A stretch of DNA of 64,000 nucleotides from Chrysemys picta bellii (taxonomy: Eukaryota; Chordata; Testudines; Emydidae). The notes beneath the pieces are model-generated. The model made no database searches. It saw only the letters and a list, made by a program, of their open reading frames with translations, and was not told the DNA's origin. Made by a program: the position numbers and the translations under genes. The stretch is taken from positions 96,916,264 to 96,980,263 of the forward strand of contig NC_088797.1 in assembly GCF_011386835.1 (NCBI RefSeq). The letters are read 5' to 3'. This document shows positions 1-13,400 of this stretch, one piece after another. How positions within the stretch are numbered: the first letter of the stretch is position 1; each line of letters begins with the position of its first letter.

Positions 1-1320
1 TAAGCAGTGGGCCTACCCTGTCTTTGGTCTTCCTCTTGCTTCTAATGTATTGATAAAAAGTCTTCTTGTTTCCCTTTATTCCCGTAGCTAGTTTGAGCTC
101 ATTTTGTGCCTTTGCCTTTCTAACCTTGCCCCTGCATTCCTGTGTTGTTTGCCTATATTCATCCTTTGTAATCTGTCCCAGTTTCCATTTTTTATATGAC
201 TCCTTTTTATTTTTTAGATCATGCAAGATCTCATGGTTAAGCCAAGGTGGTCTTTTGCCACATTTTCTATCTTTCCTAACCAGCGGAATAGCTTGCTTTT
301 GGGCTCTTAATAGTGTCCCTTTGAAAAACTGCCAACTCTCCTCAGTTGTTTTTCCCCTCAGTCTTGATTCCCATGGGACCTTACCTATCAGCTCTCTGAG
401 CTTACCAAAATCTGCCTTCCTGAAATCCATTGTCTCTATTTTGCTGTTCTCCCTTCTACCCTTCCTTAGAATTGCAAACTCTATGATTTCATGATCACTT
501 TCACCCAGGCTGCCTTCTACTTTCAAATTCTCAACGAGTTCCTCCCTATTTGTTAAAATCAAATCTAGAACAGCTTCCCCCCAGTAGCTTTTTCAACCTT
601 CTGAAATAAAAAGTTGTCTCCAATGCAGTCCAGGAATTTGTTGGATAGTCTGTGCCCCGCTGTGTTATTTTCCCAACATATATCCGGATAGTTGAAGTCC
701 CCCATCACCACCAAATCTTGGGCTTTGGATGATTTTGTTAGTTGCTTAAAAAAAGCCTCATCCACCTCTTCCACCTGGTTAGGTGGCCTGTAGTAGACTC
801 CTAGCATGACATCTCCCTTGTTTTTTACCCCTTTTAGCCTAACCCAGAGACTCTCAACACTTCCGTCTCCTATGTCCATCTCTACCTCAGTCCAAGTGTG
901 TACATTTTTAATATATATGGCAACACCTCCTCCCTTTTTCCCCTGTCTATCCTTCCTGAGCAAGCTGTACCCATCCACACCAACATTCCAATCATGTGTA
1001 TTATCCCACCAAGTTTCAGTGATGCCAACAATGTCATAGTTGTATTTATTTATTAGCACTTCCAGTTCTTCCTGCTTATTGCCCATACTTCTCGCATTTG
1101 TATATAGGCATCTAAGATACTGGTTTGATCTTTCCTCCCAGTTTTGTCCTGACCCTCCTTTCTCTCTGACAATACAGCCCACACTCCCTCTCGTTTCCGA
1201 CCCATCTCCCCGGTCTGGGGCGTTCATCTCTGTTGTTGCTGTTTCAGCTTATTCAGTATTACTTTTTTAAAATCACTCTTTACACACATTTAACTTGTTT
1301 TATTTACTTTCCACCCTTAT
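1..1320 (-). mobile_element. CR1-type LINE fragment, endonuclease part of ORF2
   Basis: On the - strand, 1227-565 reads an APE-type endonuclease: [14 protein letters not shown] near the start, [28 protein letters not shown] and [15 protein letters not shown] frameshift near 575-590 breaks it. The region continues toward position 1 with the linker to the reverse transcriptase ([20 protein letters not shown] region). The right boundary near 1320 is approximate; the left end is cut by the window. It is a dead copy. Confidence 0.9.
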
Positions 1321-1684
1321 CCACTGCTTGTTATTTTCCATTGTTTGGTGGAAGCATTATTAGCAAAGTGACTCTTCTATGAGGACAGTTGCCTTACTTA
1401 TAAATTAGTCTTGTAGAGAATTCCTCTGCCAGTCCTAGCTCCCTCGCTTTCTTCTATCTTTGCTCTTGCTTTCCAGACCAGTCTGTTTAGGAAATACTCT
1501 CTAGGGAAGATCACATGTAATTGTTCCTTATTGGGCCAGATTTGGACCCAAAAGGAAAAATTACATAAGAATACCTCAATAATATAAGTGAGCATGGATA
1601 ATGCAGTGGTTGGTGGACTGGCTGAGGGACTCTGAGATAACAAATATACAGGTAAGGCAAAACGATCCTTTATTCTGACTGTAT

Positions 1685-1984
1685 AGGGGTCGGCAACCTT
1701 TCAGAAGTGATGTGCCGAGTCTTCATTTATTCACTCTAATGTAAGGTTTCGCGTGCCAGTAATACATTTTAATGTTTTTAGAAGGTCTCTTTCTATAAGT
1801 CTATAATATATAATTAAACTATTGTTGTATGTAAAATAAATAAGGTTTTCAAAATGTTTAAGAAGCTTCATTTAAAATTAAATTAAAATGCAGAGCTCCC
1901 CGGACCAGTGGCCAGGACAGAGTGCCACTGAAAATCCGCTCGCGTGCTGCCTTTGGCACGCATGCCATAGGTTGCCCACCCCTG
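1685..1984. mobile_element. hAT-type MITE
   Basis: Ends are AGGGGTCGGCAACC and GGTTGCCCACCCCTG, imperfect inverted repeats of the hAT type. The inside is AT-rich with a GC-rich right part. The 8 bases on each side (GACTGTAT and GTAGATAT) match poorly, so the duplication is unproven. Confidence 0.6.
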
Positions 1985-2596
1985 GTAGATATGCACAGAT
2001 GCATGACAAATTCTGTTGATGCTTTCACCCCAAACTTTTTTACAGGTTGCATCACAAGCTTTTCAGAATGGGACAATTTTTAACCATTTAGAGGTATACT
2101 TTTAAATGGGACATGTGAACGTTACTATGGTGGCTTGGATCGAACAATATTGTGACATAAATACATTAGAAGCAACATCTTGCATCTAGGTGCAGGAGAC
2201 AAACCTAGATCAGGATTCTGGTTTCCATGTATCAACTAAATACTAGGTAGGAAGATGATCCTTTAGCTTCTTAATTACTGCACAAATCATGGGGGACAGG
2301 ATAATATGAAGTAACAACATAGTAGGCCTGAACTCTGCTACTGGAAATTCAAACATGGAAACCAGACTCCAGTTCAAAGCTTGCCTCAACTGCATAACAT
2401 GGGAATTGCATTAAACAACTGTTCACTAACAATTTGCTGGAGGATATTTAGTGAAATCAGAGAAAATTATTTACATGAATTGAGAACAAAATTTGAATCT
2501 TAGTATTTAAGTAGTCACAGTGGAGCTTTATCATTAATATTTCACTGAAGCAAGCAGGGTGTTAGGAGGATTATAATTTACACATTTTACTACAGC

Positions 2597-3636
2597 GACA
2601 AAGCAGGTGAGGTAGTATCTTTTTTTATAGGACTAACTTCTCTTGTGTGTATACAGAGCTCTTCAGGTTTGAGAAAGATACTCAGTCTCACAGCTAACCT
2701 GCATCAATGTGAGGGGGAACCCTCTGACTATACACTCCTAGTTGTCACCCCATGCTGCAGTCCATACGGGATATCATTAAACAGTTACAACCCATACTCA
2801 ATGGGAACCACGTCCCGAAAGAAATCTTTCCTAACCCTGCTCTTCTGGCCTTTAAGCAACCCCCCAACCTCACCAACCACATCATCATAAGCAAGCTCCC
2901 CACACATCAGGACACACCAACTCAAAGTGCACTAGATTCTGCCATGACAGATGCAAAACCTGTAGATATATCTCCACTGCTATGATGATCAATACCCCCA
3001 CAAAACACCTTTCAAGATCCATGAGTCCCACACATGCCTATCACAACTTGTGGTGTACCTCATCTAGTGCACTAAATGCCCCAAAAAACACCTATGTGGG
3101 TGAAACAAGACAATCACTATGCTCTTGAGTGAACTCACTCAGAAAAATGATAAAAGACAAAAGCACCATATCACCTGTGGGTGGACACTTTTATCACAAG
3201 AGATCACTCTCTGTCTGACCTTTCTGTTCTCATCCTCAAGGAAACCTGCATAACACCTTCAAAAGGTGAGCCTATGAGTTTAAATTCATAACTTTTGCTA
3301 GACACTAAAAATCATGGACTTAATAAAGACACTGGATTTATGGCTTATTACAACAATCTGTAAACCATTGACTCCCCTTTTTGTCCTATGACTGCAAAGG
3401 TGTTTCACCTTGAATGATCTCTTGAAATATGTGTTGCCTACTTAAACTAAATAATCTGTTCCATCTTGTATTTAGCAGTGACACGTTGCTTACCTTTCCC
3501 AGACCCGAAGAAGAGCTCTGTGTAAGCTCAGAAGTTTGTCTATTTCACCAACAGAATTTGGTCCAATAAAAGATATTCCTCATCCACCTTGTCTCTCTAA
3601 TATCCTGGTACCACCACAACTACAACAACATTGTAA
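2597..3636 (+). mobile_element. Penelope-like element (PLE) copy with GIY-YIG remnant
   Basis: Flanked by ACATTTTACTACAGC (2582-2596) and ACATTTTACTACTGC (3637-3651), a 14/15 target-site duplication. The left about 90 bases are an inverted version of the right end (GAAGAAGAGCTCTGTGTAAG and ACCAACAGAATTTGGTCCAA). Between them, decayed coding sequence reads LQSIRDIIKQLQPILNGNHV, FKQPPNLTNHIIISKL and VVYLI.CTKCPKK, which I take as the end of reverse transcriptase and the start of the GIY-YIG nuclease of a PLE. Stops and frameshifts make it dead. Confidence 0.75.
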
Positions 3637-4934
3637 ACATTTTACTACTGCAGTATTTATCTGGAGACAATGTTCTGCAGTTTTATTAAATGGGCAACAG
3701 TACATTAGATTGTACAAGTTATTTAAAAACAAATTAAAAACCATGGATGTAGGATTCTTCAGTGATCCTCAATTTAAAAACATTTTTTCTATTCTAGTTT
3801 AGTGAACAGTTGTTTAATGCAATTCCCATGTTATGCAGTTGATTTATTTGTGCTAGACTAAAGCATGAGTGGCTCAAGTGAAACTTATTTCAGACCATGC
3901 TGCAGATTTCTGAGTTAGCCAAGCACAAGATGTTCCTTCCTTAGCAAATTGTCAGCATAAGTAGAATAATATGGAACCTAATTTTTCTATTTCTACTGAA
4001 TGATTTTCCAGTTAATATTTGTCCAAAAATATTTTTGTTCAAATTATATTAAGTCCTGAATGCAATACGTCTGAAAATTAAATGTATGGAAAAACATTGA
4101 CCTTCAGAAAAAAACTGGCAGTGTTAAGAATCTTATTTATAATACATTTAACTAGGGCAAATTCAGTACAGATGGAACATCTGATTATTGGTGATGTGAT
4201 TCTGCCCAGTTTTCCAGCTGGGGTGCAGAGAGCTCAAACGACTTGTCCACAATCACACTGTGAATAAGTGGCTCATCCTGATTAAGACCCAGCAACTTTT
4301 TGGCTCCCAGTTCTTTTCTATGTAGTTTGGTCCCTGTGGCATTTTTTTACATAAATGTTCTGCGCTATTGCCTTTATGGTAATGATCATTGATCATAAAA
4401 AAAAATAGTAGCTCTGTACAATATATTTCTGTACTGAAGCTAGGAACATTAAAAAATGAAGGCAATGCATAATGGAGATTTGAACCATTATATATGAAAT
4501 ACAAATACAGTGAGTGGGTTTAATACTCAGATGTACCAAGTTAACTGAAGACACAACTTGGGATAAAGGAGACAAAGGTGGTTTTGAGCCACTTTATGTG
4601 TCTTGGGCAGTTGAACCTGGCACAAGTTAGAAAGCCACAAGACTGCTGTTAAGTTATTCTGCCTGGAAAAGTCTTTAGGGGGATTATTCCACTGGTTGAA
4701 TATTGATTGCATTGTTCTTTGGCCCTCACATCAAGTGGCCCCAATATGCTGTGGAAATACAAAGTGGCTGAATGTTCTGGCGTAGTCAAATAGTTCTAGT
4801 AATATTATTTCACAGTGTTCCATGCAGTCTTTTTGTTCTTTGACTAGAAGGTTGCTTGGGAAAGTTTCACTTCATGTAAAGATTTTGAATGAATGAAGGA
4901 GTACACAGTACATATAATAATTAAGCAGTGCTTT

Positions 4935-5235
4935 TAACTTGAGTACCTTAATTGGCTTCCCTGTCTCTCGTGAAATTTGGGATCCTGGTTCTCCCTGTCA
5001 AGACCGTATATAGTCTTGCTCCCTCTCTCCCTCTATACTTCTTCTTTCCAGTGTTCTCTCGTCAGTTCTCCCTTATCACAACCTTCCACTCTCAGCTTTG
5101 CAACTTTTTTCATGTACCCCTCTATGCTTGAAACAGGCTCCCAATCCTTTTCTGCTTGGCATTCTCTTTCATCCATCAAATCCCTCTGTGTAAGCAACTT
5201 ACTTCAGAAATATTTCTGACCTTGATTTCCTCAAC
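4935..5235 (+). repeat. Probable L2-type LINE 3' remnant
   Basis: Pyrimidine-rich stretch beginning TTAATTGGCTTCCCTGTCTC and continuing with TCTTGCTCCCTCTC, the pattern of the 3' coding end of L2-type LINEs. Strongly decayed; the family call is by eye. Confidence 0.45.
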
Positions 5236-5568
5236 AGTATTTGTTCCTTCTCATAAACTACTGTGTGTCCTGTGTCTTGTAAGTTCTTTAGGACATCAAA
5301 CTTGTCTTGTTCTGTATTGTAAAGTTTACAAATTCTTAAACTGCACAAGTTTATAGCTTTGTATAAATGAATAATAATAGTCATAATAAATCTGAGTTAG
5401 GCAGATCCCAGACCATTAAGAGCTTTAAAGAATGTAAACCAATTCCTTAAATTTTGCTTGAAAGTAAGCACATAAAGGAATGGAGCAGTGATATAATTTG
5501 CTCATAATGATCAACTTCACTTGAGGTGGTCTGCTTCTTTCTGGTCAACCAGAGGTGATAAATAAGCA

Positions 5569-5871
5569 CAGTGGTCCCCAACCTTTTTTGTCGCGTGGGC
5601 GCCAGACGACGAGCCACAGAGGGCCGTGGCGGCGGACGAGCATCTGCTGAAATGCCGCCGACAAACGGCAATGTCAATAGGCATCGCCGCCGAAATGCCG
5701 CCGACAAGCAGCGTCATCCAGCGGTGTCGCTGCCGAAATGCCGCAGAAAATTGGCCGCATTTCGGCGGCAACGCCTCTGGATGACACTGCTTCTTGGCGG
5801 CATTACGGCGGATGCTCGACTGCCGGCCAGTACGCGGGCACACTTCGAAGGCACCATGTTGGGGACCCCTG
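5569..5871. mobile_element. hAT MITE with perfect 8-bp duplication
   Basis: Termini CAGTGGTCCCCAACCTT and CATGTTGGGGACCCCTG, flanked by AATAAGCA at 5561-5568 and 5872-5879. The interior is very GC-rich with repeats of GCCGAAATGCCGCCGA on both strands, quite unlike the AT-rich flanks. Short ORFs in it are artefacts of that repeat. Confidence 0.92.
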
Positions 5872-6181
5872 AATAAGCATTATGGGTCATTTGCATCTGG
5901 AGTATCCAGGGAATAGCTATGGGTTCAATAGGACCTCAAGTCTTAAAAGTCTTAAAACTACATTAATGAAGGGCAAATATGTACCTTGAATAGAGAGGGT
6001 AAATACATTCCCACTTATTCCTACAGATGCTTCTTCTGTTGCCAGCTAGCACCGCTTATCTCTTGTCTACATAACCATAAATCCCCTCCAGAACTGCTCT
6101 AGCACTGATGGCAACCATGGAATCTGTTTACAGGCAGGGCTCAGATGTTTTTACCACAGAGTAGAGTAAGATGACACCGTA

Positions 6182-6302
6182 CAGTAGAACCTCAGCGTTA
6201 CAAACATCTCGGGAATGGAGGTTGTTTGTAACTCTGAAATGTTTGTAACTGAACAAAACATTATGGTGGTTCTTTCAGAAGTTTACAACTGAGGTTCTAC
6301 TG
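6182..6302. mobile_element. Tigger/mariner-like MITE
   Basis: 121 bp with perfect 14-bp inverted ends CAGTAGAACCTCAG and CTGAGGTTCTACTG, flanked by TA on both sides, the Tc1/mariner hallmark. No coding capacity. Confidence 0.85.
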
Positions 6303-7353
6303 TAGAAAAAATGCCTGAGCCCTAGCCCTAGCAAAATTATAGCTACAATTTTGCCATTATAAACAAGGCCAGAGGAGCAGACAGATTGTAGAATCTGTGT
6401 TTCATACAATGTGAATTATGGACCTGAGCATCTAGATATTGGTGATACTGTAGCCCATTGCACCTTGCAGTTTTTTCTTAGTGGTCTGTAGATATTAATA
6501 GCATCATGTCCCTCTTACGTGTTTTTTGTGTGTGTGTGCACTACATGATGATGTTACTCCATTTACACTTTTGTATTTTTTCTGTCTGGTTTAACCTTTG
6601 ATAAATGTTACAACATGCAGATAGCATCCTTTGAACTCAGTTGAGTTCCAATTCAGCCATCAACAGGAGCTCTATAATCTTCTGCTGTCAGCAGCTGTAC
6701 TCTCAGTTGATAAATTGAAAGTCTCCCAGATGCATTCCGAGGCTGCTTTCTGGGTTTTCCATTTAGCAGATTGTATTATGGGTACATCATGTGAGCAGTT
6801 CTGTAATTAAGCAGTAAGTCAGGAGATGTGAATCATTAAGCTATTGGAGTTGCCTTGTGTTCATTGTGTATCAATGAGCTAAAAATGCACAATCTGGTCA
6901 CTGTTAGATTATGTTTAAAAAAATACTAGACACAGTTTGGGCGTTGAAGGGACACTCAAGTGTTTTGTTTTTCTCAGAAAATGATTTGTAGCAAAACAGA
7001 AAATATCTTTTAAATATTATAATTAACAAAAAAGTAAAATTCATTCCCTGACAAACCTGCTATTTTCTTCCTAAAAGCTAGGAAATAAGAGAAATGAAGA
7101 TAAGTAACAAACACATTCTGCATTGAAATAATTCAGAAACGCACTAAATTTATATGGCAATTTTAGGTGAGTTTAAGTATGTATTAACTTGTTTTCAAAC
7201 AAAATTATATTTACTTAACTCTCCAATCAGGTGCAGAGCCCTATAATGTAAATTGCTCTATAAACACACACAAATATGTTGTCCCTGGCCCAAAGAGTTT
7301 TAATTTTATATGGTTGACATATTTATTTGGTCCAGGAATTTCAGATGAAGACA

Positions 7354-8170
7354 CAGTATTGCCAAAATCATGAGTTGGTCCCCCTCAAGAGATCCAAATC
7401 ATGAGGGTTTTTTAAAAAAATAATAGATGAAAAACCATTATTATTTTATTTTTTTAACTGTTCCAGCTCATCCTGTGTGAGAGTGAGAGACACATTTAAG
7501 TGTTTCCCACTTTCCCAAAAGTATTGGTCCTTGCTGCAGGGACTCTCCCCCCTACATTTGCCCATCTCCTGCCCAGCAATTGATCCTCACCCCCACCCTC
7601 CATTCAGTTTGGCCTCATCAGCCTCACCTCCATTTGTTCAGCCTCCCATCTCATCAGCCTCTAACCCGCACCATTAATTCAGTGCCCCCTTCCCTCTCAG
7701 CACAGTTCCCTCAGCCCTCACCGTCAGTTCAGTCCCCCTACTCTCTTCAGCCCCCCAACCTCACCTTTGCTCCTCCTAGGGTTCTTCATCCCCCCTCTCC
7801 TATGCTTGTGTGGGGGCTCCAGCCGGCTTCTTTCTCCCCTATCCCGGTCATGGGGGGTAGTGGCAACATGGGCTCTTCATCCCCTTTCTGCTCCTTTCCA
7901 GGCTAGAGGCTGTAGGGGTGAGGAGTAGAGGCATTGTCCTGCCCATATTTCTCACAGGAGGGGAAGGAGGAGGGAGCGGATCTGTGCTAGGCTGCTGTAC
8001 TCTGCTCCCTCCTCTCCTCCTGTGAAAACAGTGAGTGGAGGGGAGAGACTTTGCCAGCTTCCAGCAGGGCTGTATTTCTCAAGGGGGCTGGAGCTTCTTG
8101 CATCATCACCAGCCCAGCACCCTCCAAAATTCCATCATTCTGAAAGAAATCACAAGAGTTGGCAACACTG
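7354..8170. mobile_element. Probable hAT-type non-autonomous element
   Basis: Ends CAGTATTGCCAA and TTGGCAACACTG are imperfect inverted repeats. The interior has a C-rich stretch (7510-7900) and then a G-rich stretch. A clean 8-bp duplication is not seen (ACGAAGACA-type left flank and ATTAGATA right flank do not match). Confidence 0.5.
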
Positions 8171-8500
8171 ATTAGATAAAAGGCACCCTCCTTCCAGGGA
8201 AATGCTATGCTGCTGATCTCTGTTCTCCCCTCTCTGCTTTTTAATTAGCAGTGATCTTAGACCAGACTATTTCCTTCAGACTGTCCTCCCTCCCTCTGTG
8301 TATCCTGACATCAGCTTTCTTTCTTACAGTCTGGCCTTCTCACTAGACTCCCCCTAATGTGTCAGGGAATGGTTTGATTTAAGGGTGGTGGGCAGAAAAA
8401 GCAGGGAATGGTACGGAGAGCGATTTCTCAGGAAAAGGGGCCTGGATTATCTTCATATTAAATTCCTGGACAAAGTCTAGAAACAGAAAGAAATATAAGT

Positions 8501-8842
8501 TAGGGCAAGTCTACACTACAAAATTAAGTCGACCTAAGTTTTGTTGACACACAGGCACTGCGGTAATTGAATAAGTTTTACATATCCACACTACGCTCCT
8601 TGTGTTGGCAGTGTGCATCCTCACGAAGGAGTGCTTGAACTGATTTAATTGCCAGTGAGGGGCATTGTATGACGGTTTTTGAAAGGAAGCAACGCTGATG
8701 CTGCATCAGTCTAAGTGCGTCAATTTACACATTATGCCTCTTGCAGAGGTGGAGTTATTAGGTTGGTGTAGTGGGTGAATTACATCAGTGGAAGCTACAT
8801 TTTAGTGTAGATGTTTAGCAGTGTAGTGTAGACAAGGCCTTA
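8501..8842. mobile_element. hAT MITE, GTCTACAC-ended family
   Basis: Begins TAGGGCAAGTCTACACTAC and ends GTAGTGTAGACAAGGCCTTA, inverted repeats of about 18 bp. Same family of ends as 13956-14170. The duplication is not clean. Confidence 0.75.
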
Positions 8843-9291
8843 AATAAATGTAGTTTTGTTTTAACTCCTGTAGGGATGAGGTGGAAAATGGGATATTGAA
8901 ACTTAACTAAAATATCTATTTCACATTCCATTTCAACTTCCAGCGTTCTCCTCACTGTTTACAGTGAAGAAAGAATTGTATTTCATTCTGCATTGCAATT
9001 CTTTCTCTCCTGATTTCTCTTACTTTTTGTCTGCTAGCAGGACATTTTAGACTTGTAGATCCGTGTCCACTGAATCAGATTCCATTTGATTCACATGATT
9101 CAATCCAACAATAAAAAAATCTGTAAGTTTCTTTTTATTGAGTGAGGGATGAATATTTTATTTAACAGAGCTAAACAAGGGAACAGTGGTAAAGGGCAGC
9201 AAGCAGTTGAAATTAATTTTTTAAATTTTGTATGTCTTCTGAATTTATTTGACTGTTCAGAACCTAATTTCAGTTTTTATCTTTATCACAG

Positions 9292-9337
9292 TTTGGATTT
9301 AGATGGAGACATGAGAAAGAAGTAGTTTCAGGAAAAG
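9292..9337 (+). CDS. FRA10AC1: FRA10AC1 exon, FGFRW segment
   Basis: A 46-nt exon between TATCACAG and GTAATA. It reads FGFRWRHEKEVVSGK in phase 0 and ends with one base of a Gly codon. It is the first FRA10AC1 exon in the window. The preceding human segment (KYYDKLFKEYC region) was looked for to its left and not found. Confidence 0.92.
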
Positions 9338-10338
9338 GTAATATTGCCTTTCTTCTTGTATTACAGTTCTTACTTGGTTAGTTATTTTTGGTGGGTTTTT
9401 TGCTATCTTGTTTGTGACAGTGGCAGTATAGATGAAAGTTTTCCAAAATGTTGACAATAATGTGTAATAATTCTTAGCACTTCTTGCATTATATCATTTT
9501 ACATCTTCAGAGTGCTCACTCATCTACATCAGTAATGACTTAGGAAAATCTGTGCTTTGTTTTCACCTTGCAGAATATTTGCAGCAAAAAAACTTTATAC
9601 TGGTTTTGCCAATGTGAAATTTCATGCTCATTGATCTTAAATGGCACTGGCCAATAGTTGGTGGTTCTGCACTACTTAATTATTCAGTGATGTTTATAGT
9701 TAAGGTTGCCCAACACTTCCCGGTATAAGACCCTGTTTTTAGGTGCTTATTATTTTGCCAGACTTCAACCATTTAGGCTAAAATGTTTTATGCAAGGTGT
9801 CTGCCTTAGGCTGAATTGCTTTGGTAAATTTCAGTAAAAATGGTTTTATTTTCCAAGAACGAGATTAAGAAAAATAAGGGATTTTTGTCCATATGTTTAA
9901 ACAAAACAAAACAAAAATTCTCACAATCATTTCATTGAGACACTCTAGGTCTCTATGGTTTGGAGTAAGGATTTGAAATTTGACCGATGGGTGGCCTTTT
10001 GTCTGGGAGCCCTTCGCTGTTCTTGTGGAAAAATTGACAAAATTTGGCCTTTAGAAAAGCTCAGTTTGCATATGTTCTGTAGAGTTTTGCTTGAGTTTGG
10101 AAGCCAGATTCTCTAAAGATCCTGTCAGCACATAGCATGCTTTCGGCCAGGGCTACAGGGGCTGAGAAGAACTATCCCTGCAATTGCTCCTGGCTGCTGC
10201 CAGATATTGTGGTGCCAGGCACAAGAAATGAGAGCAGTGAGACTTTCTGTCCGATGTGCTCAGTGCTCCCTCTGCTGGCACTTAGACAGCATGGAGGAAG
10301 AATTAACTTGGCGTGAATGCAAAGAACCAACAACTGGG

Positions 10339-10407
<69 letters not shown>

Positions 10408-13400
10408 GGGCGGTATGAAGGGAGTAAATTGTGACAAGGAGACTGGGGTTCAGGGCTGGGAGATGGTGGGGGCAGGAGATTGGGACTGGGAGGGAAATCT
10501 GAGATTGGATAAGGAATTTAGATGGAGGAGCCTGGGACTAGCCGAGCAACAAGACTATGAGAGAGACTGGAATGAGGAGGCTAGGGTGGGGAGAAAATGG
10601 GAAGCTGGATGGGAAGCTATGAGGGGAAGACTAGAACTAGAATGAGGAGTCTCAGGGACTGGGACTAGCTGGATGAGGAGATTTAGATGGGGAAGTGGGT
10701 GTGGGGTGGGAGGATGGATGGATGGATGAGGAGCAGAGGAGGGCGAGGGAGGAGACAGGACTGGGACAGAAGTGATTGGGTTTGGGAGGAACCAGGGCAG
10801 AGAGGTCTATGACCACTAGAGAACACTGCTTTTCAGAGCCTGGAATGAAACCCAAGGTTTCTATGTTAGAGTATTTCTCTTCTGTCAGCAAAAATATGTA
10901 AAACCCACTGGCAGAGTATGTATCTCCCCCTCTACCACTTGGCCACATAGAGATTGATAGCATACTATTGCTGTCAGTTACTCTGTTAGCTCAAAAGGCA
11001 GAGAGGACTGTGCTGTGGATCTAAAAGATCCAATGTTGGTAATGACCCATACAGATGTCAATATGATCCCACAAGATGGAATTTCAGTTTTTTCATTTTT
11101 TTTTAAAAACTAGGAAATTACATCCTCCCCCCCCCCTCCCCCAATAGCAGACTGTTGTGGTTGCAAAGTCAAACACTCAAAAACTAAAAAATGCCAGAAT
11201 TAAAGATTCCTGTGCAACCTTAATTTAACACTCTTGTTTGTATATATTGATGTCATGTGGAAAAAATAGTAGGCGATCATGTAATTATTATAATGTAGCT
11301 ATATGTACACAAGGGGGCCAAATTCAGATGGCATGCGTAATCGTAATTTTGACATTTCCTAACATTTGGCTGCTTGACCTCACAACCTTAATATTCTTTT
11401 AACTTTTTGGGTTTAAGTATTTATATTACAGTAGTATGTAGAGGCCGTAGTCAAGGATCCCCTTGTGCCTGGTGCTATATATAATAGACAGTTCAATCCT
11501 AAGGAGCTAACAAATTCGGGGCATGTGAATGTTTCACATATCTGGCACGTAAATACCGTGCAATACCGGCTACAAAAGTGCCAGGAGAATGCCTGTTCTC
11601 ACTTTCTGGTAACACTTTAAATAAGAAGTGGGCAGCCTTATCTCCTGCAAATGTAAACAAACTTGTTTGTCTTAGCGATTGGCTGAACAAGAAGTAGGAC
11701 TGAGTGGACCTGTAGGCTCTAAAGTTTTACAGTGTTTTGTTTTTGAGTGCAGTTATGTAACAAAAAATCTACATTTGTAAGTTGCACTTTAACGATAAAG
11801 AGATTGCACTACAGTGCTTGAATGAGGTAAATTAAAAAATACTATTTCTTTTGTTTATCATTTTTACTGTGCTAATATTTTTAATAAAAATCCTTATGAC
11901 TAGAGGCCTTCAAGGAAGGTTTAGATTCTTTGTGTGTTGACTAAATGATACTAAAGCATATGAAGAGATTTATTTCCTAAATACCAAAACCACTGAGGTA
12001 TCTTTGAGTAGGAATTGTGAGTTTTCAGCAACTGTGCAAACCTACATCTACTCTACATTATGACCTAGTATGATAAATATAAAGATAAAACAGTAAAATT
12101 ACTTTTAAATAAGTAAGAGTTGGCTTTTACTTTTGTTCTGGGGTATATATGGATGCTTTAAAATCTCTGTAATCTCATTTTTTTACCTGACTCCACCTGA
12201 TACTCTGAAGCTAATCTGCCAAAATATCTTCAAAAACATAAATAAGGGGATGAACGTACTCATTCAGGTTATTGGTAATATTTGTGTAGCATCTATAACA
12301 AAATGGCTGTGACTTGAACAATAGGAAATGGATGGGCATGGTATTCTCTGCAAAGTTTGCTGGATGTAGGCTGCTTGGAATATACTAGTGAAGGGTGTTG
12401 CAAAGGCAGGCTTATAAGGGAGACACTATCATGTCAAAGGACTATCAAGTATTTACTAAATAGTGTTTCTTCTTTGAGGTACCGGTCCCTATGTGTATTC
12501 CACATATGTGTACACATGTGCTCCATGTACCTGAAGATGGAGGATTCTTGAAAGTGGTATCTGTTGGTCTGCTCATGTACCTTTGGTCTCCTTGTGCCTC
12601 CAACTGAGGAGATAAAGGGCAGAGCAGACTGACTGCCTTTCCAGTTCCTTCCTACTGCCACATGGCCTGTGTCAGAACCGTCAATATCTGGAGATTCATC
12701 TTCCTCAGTTTATTCTTTGGTCATACATATATGTTAGGTAAGAGGATCAGCAGAGGAAGATGTGAAGGTCCATCAGCCTTCCTCCACCACCAATAAGAGC
12801 AATGTTATAACATTCAGATTTGCTTCTTGATAAAATTAAACATAGCGTGAGGAGACTATTTTATTTTCTGGAATGCAGTATACAAAATTGGTCATATCAA
12901 TGTCTAAATCACGGTATTATAATAATTTGTGTTGTTTTCTAGTAGTCTAATATTTTATTAATTTTAATAGCTGTTTTATCACGAGCAGATGTTGAAAAGT
13001 TACAACTATGGCTATATATATTCTGGAACACTCAGTTTATATTGAAATTCATTAAATGGGCCCTGATATTTAGTTCACAGATTCACCCAACAAACTTATT
13101 CATGATTGGGAAATGTCAGGAGAGGCAGCCTGATCCAGTGACAGAGCACACTGGTCTAGAAGGCAGGAGATCAGGATTCTATTCTTGGCTCTACTGCTGC
13201 CTTTCTCTATGAAGCTAAGCAAGTTACTTCACTTCTCTGTGCCTTTGTTTCCTGTCCCACCTACTGTCTGTCTTGTCAGTTTAGACTGTAAGCTCTTCAG
13301 AGCAGGGACTGCCTCCTACTATGTGTTTGTACAGCACCTAGCACAGTGGGGCTCAATCTGAGTTGGGTAGATGCTACTGTAATACAAATAGTAACCATTA

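Larger units (their letters stand above)
1..9291 (+). other. FRA10AC1 upstream intron (part)
   Basis: No FRA10AC1 exon was found here. Repeats listed separately fill about half. I see nothing I can name in 1330-1684, 1993-2581, 3652-4930, 5240-5560, 5880-6180, 6305-7353, 8171-8500 and 8843-9291, which are AT-rich unique-looking sequence. Confidence 0.7.

Noticed and set aside
1..9291. Earlier FRA10AC1 exons
   Set aside because: I looked for the segment before FGFRW (KYYDKLFKEYC and SKYKENK types) and found no match with splice sites; words such as GAAATATAAG near 8490 are part of non-coding sequence.
10207..10645. Cys/Val-repeat ORFs
   Set aside because: Translation of the TG microsatellite.
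13116..13200. tRNA gene suggested by B-box-like GATCAGGATTCTATTC
   Set aside because: It is a MIR SINE; no cloverleaf with an anticodon stem.
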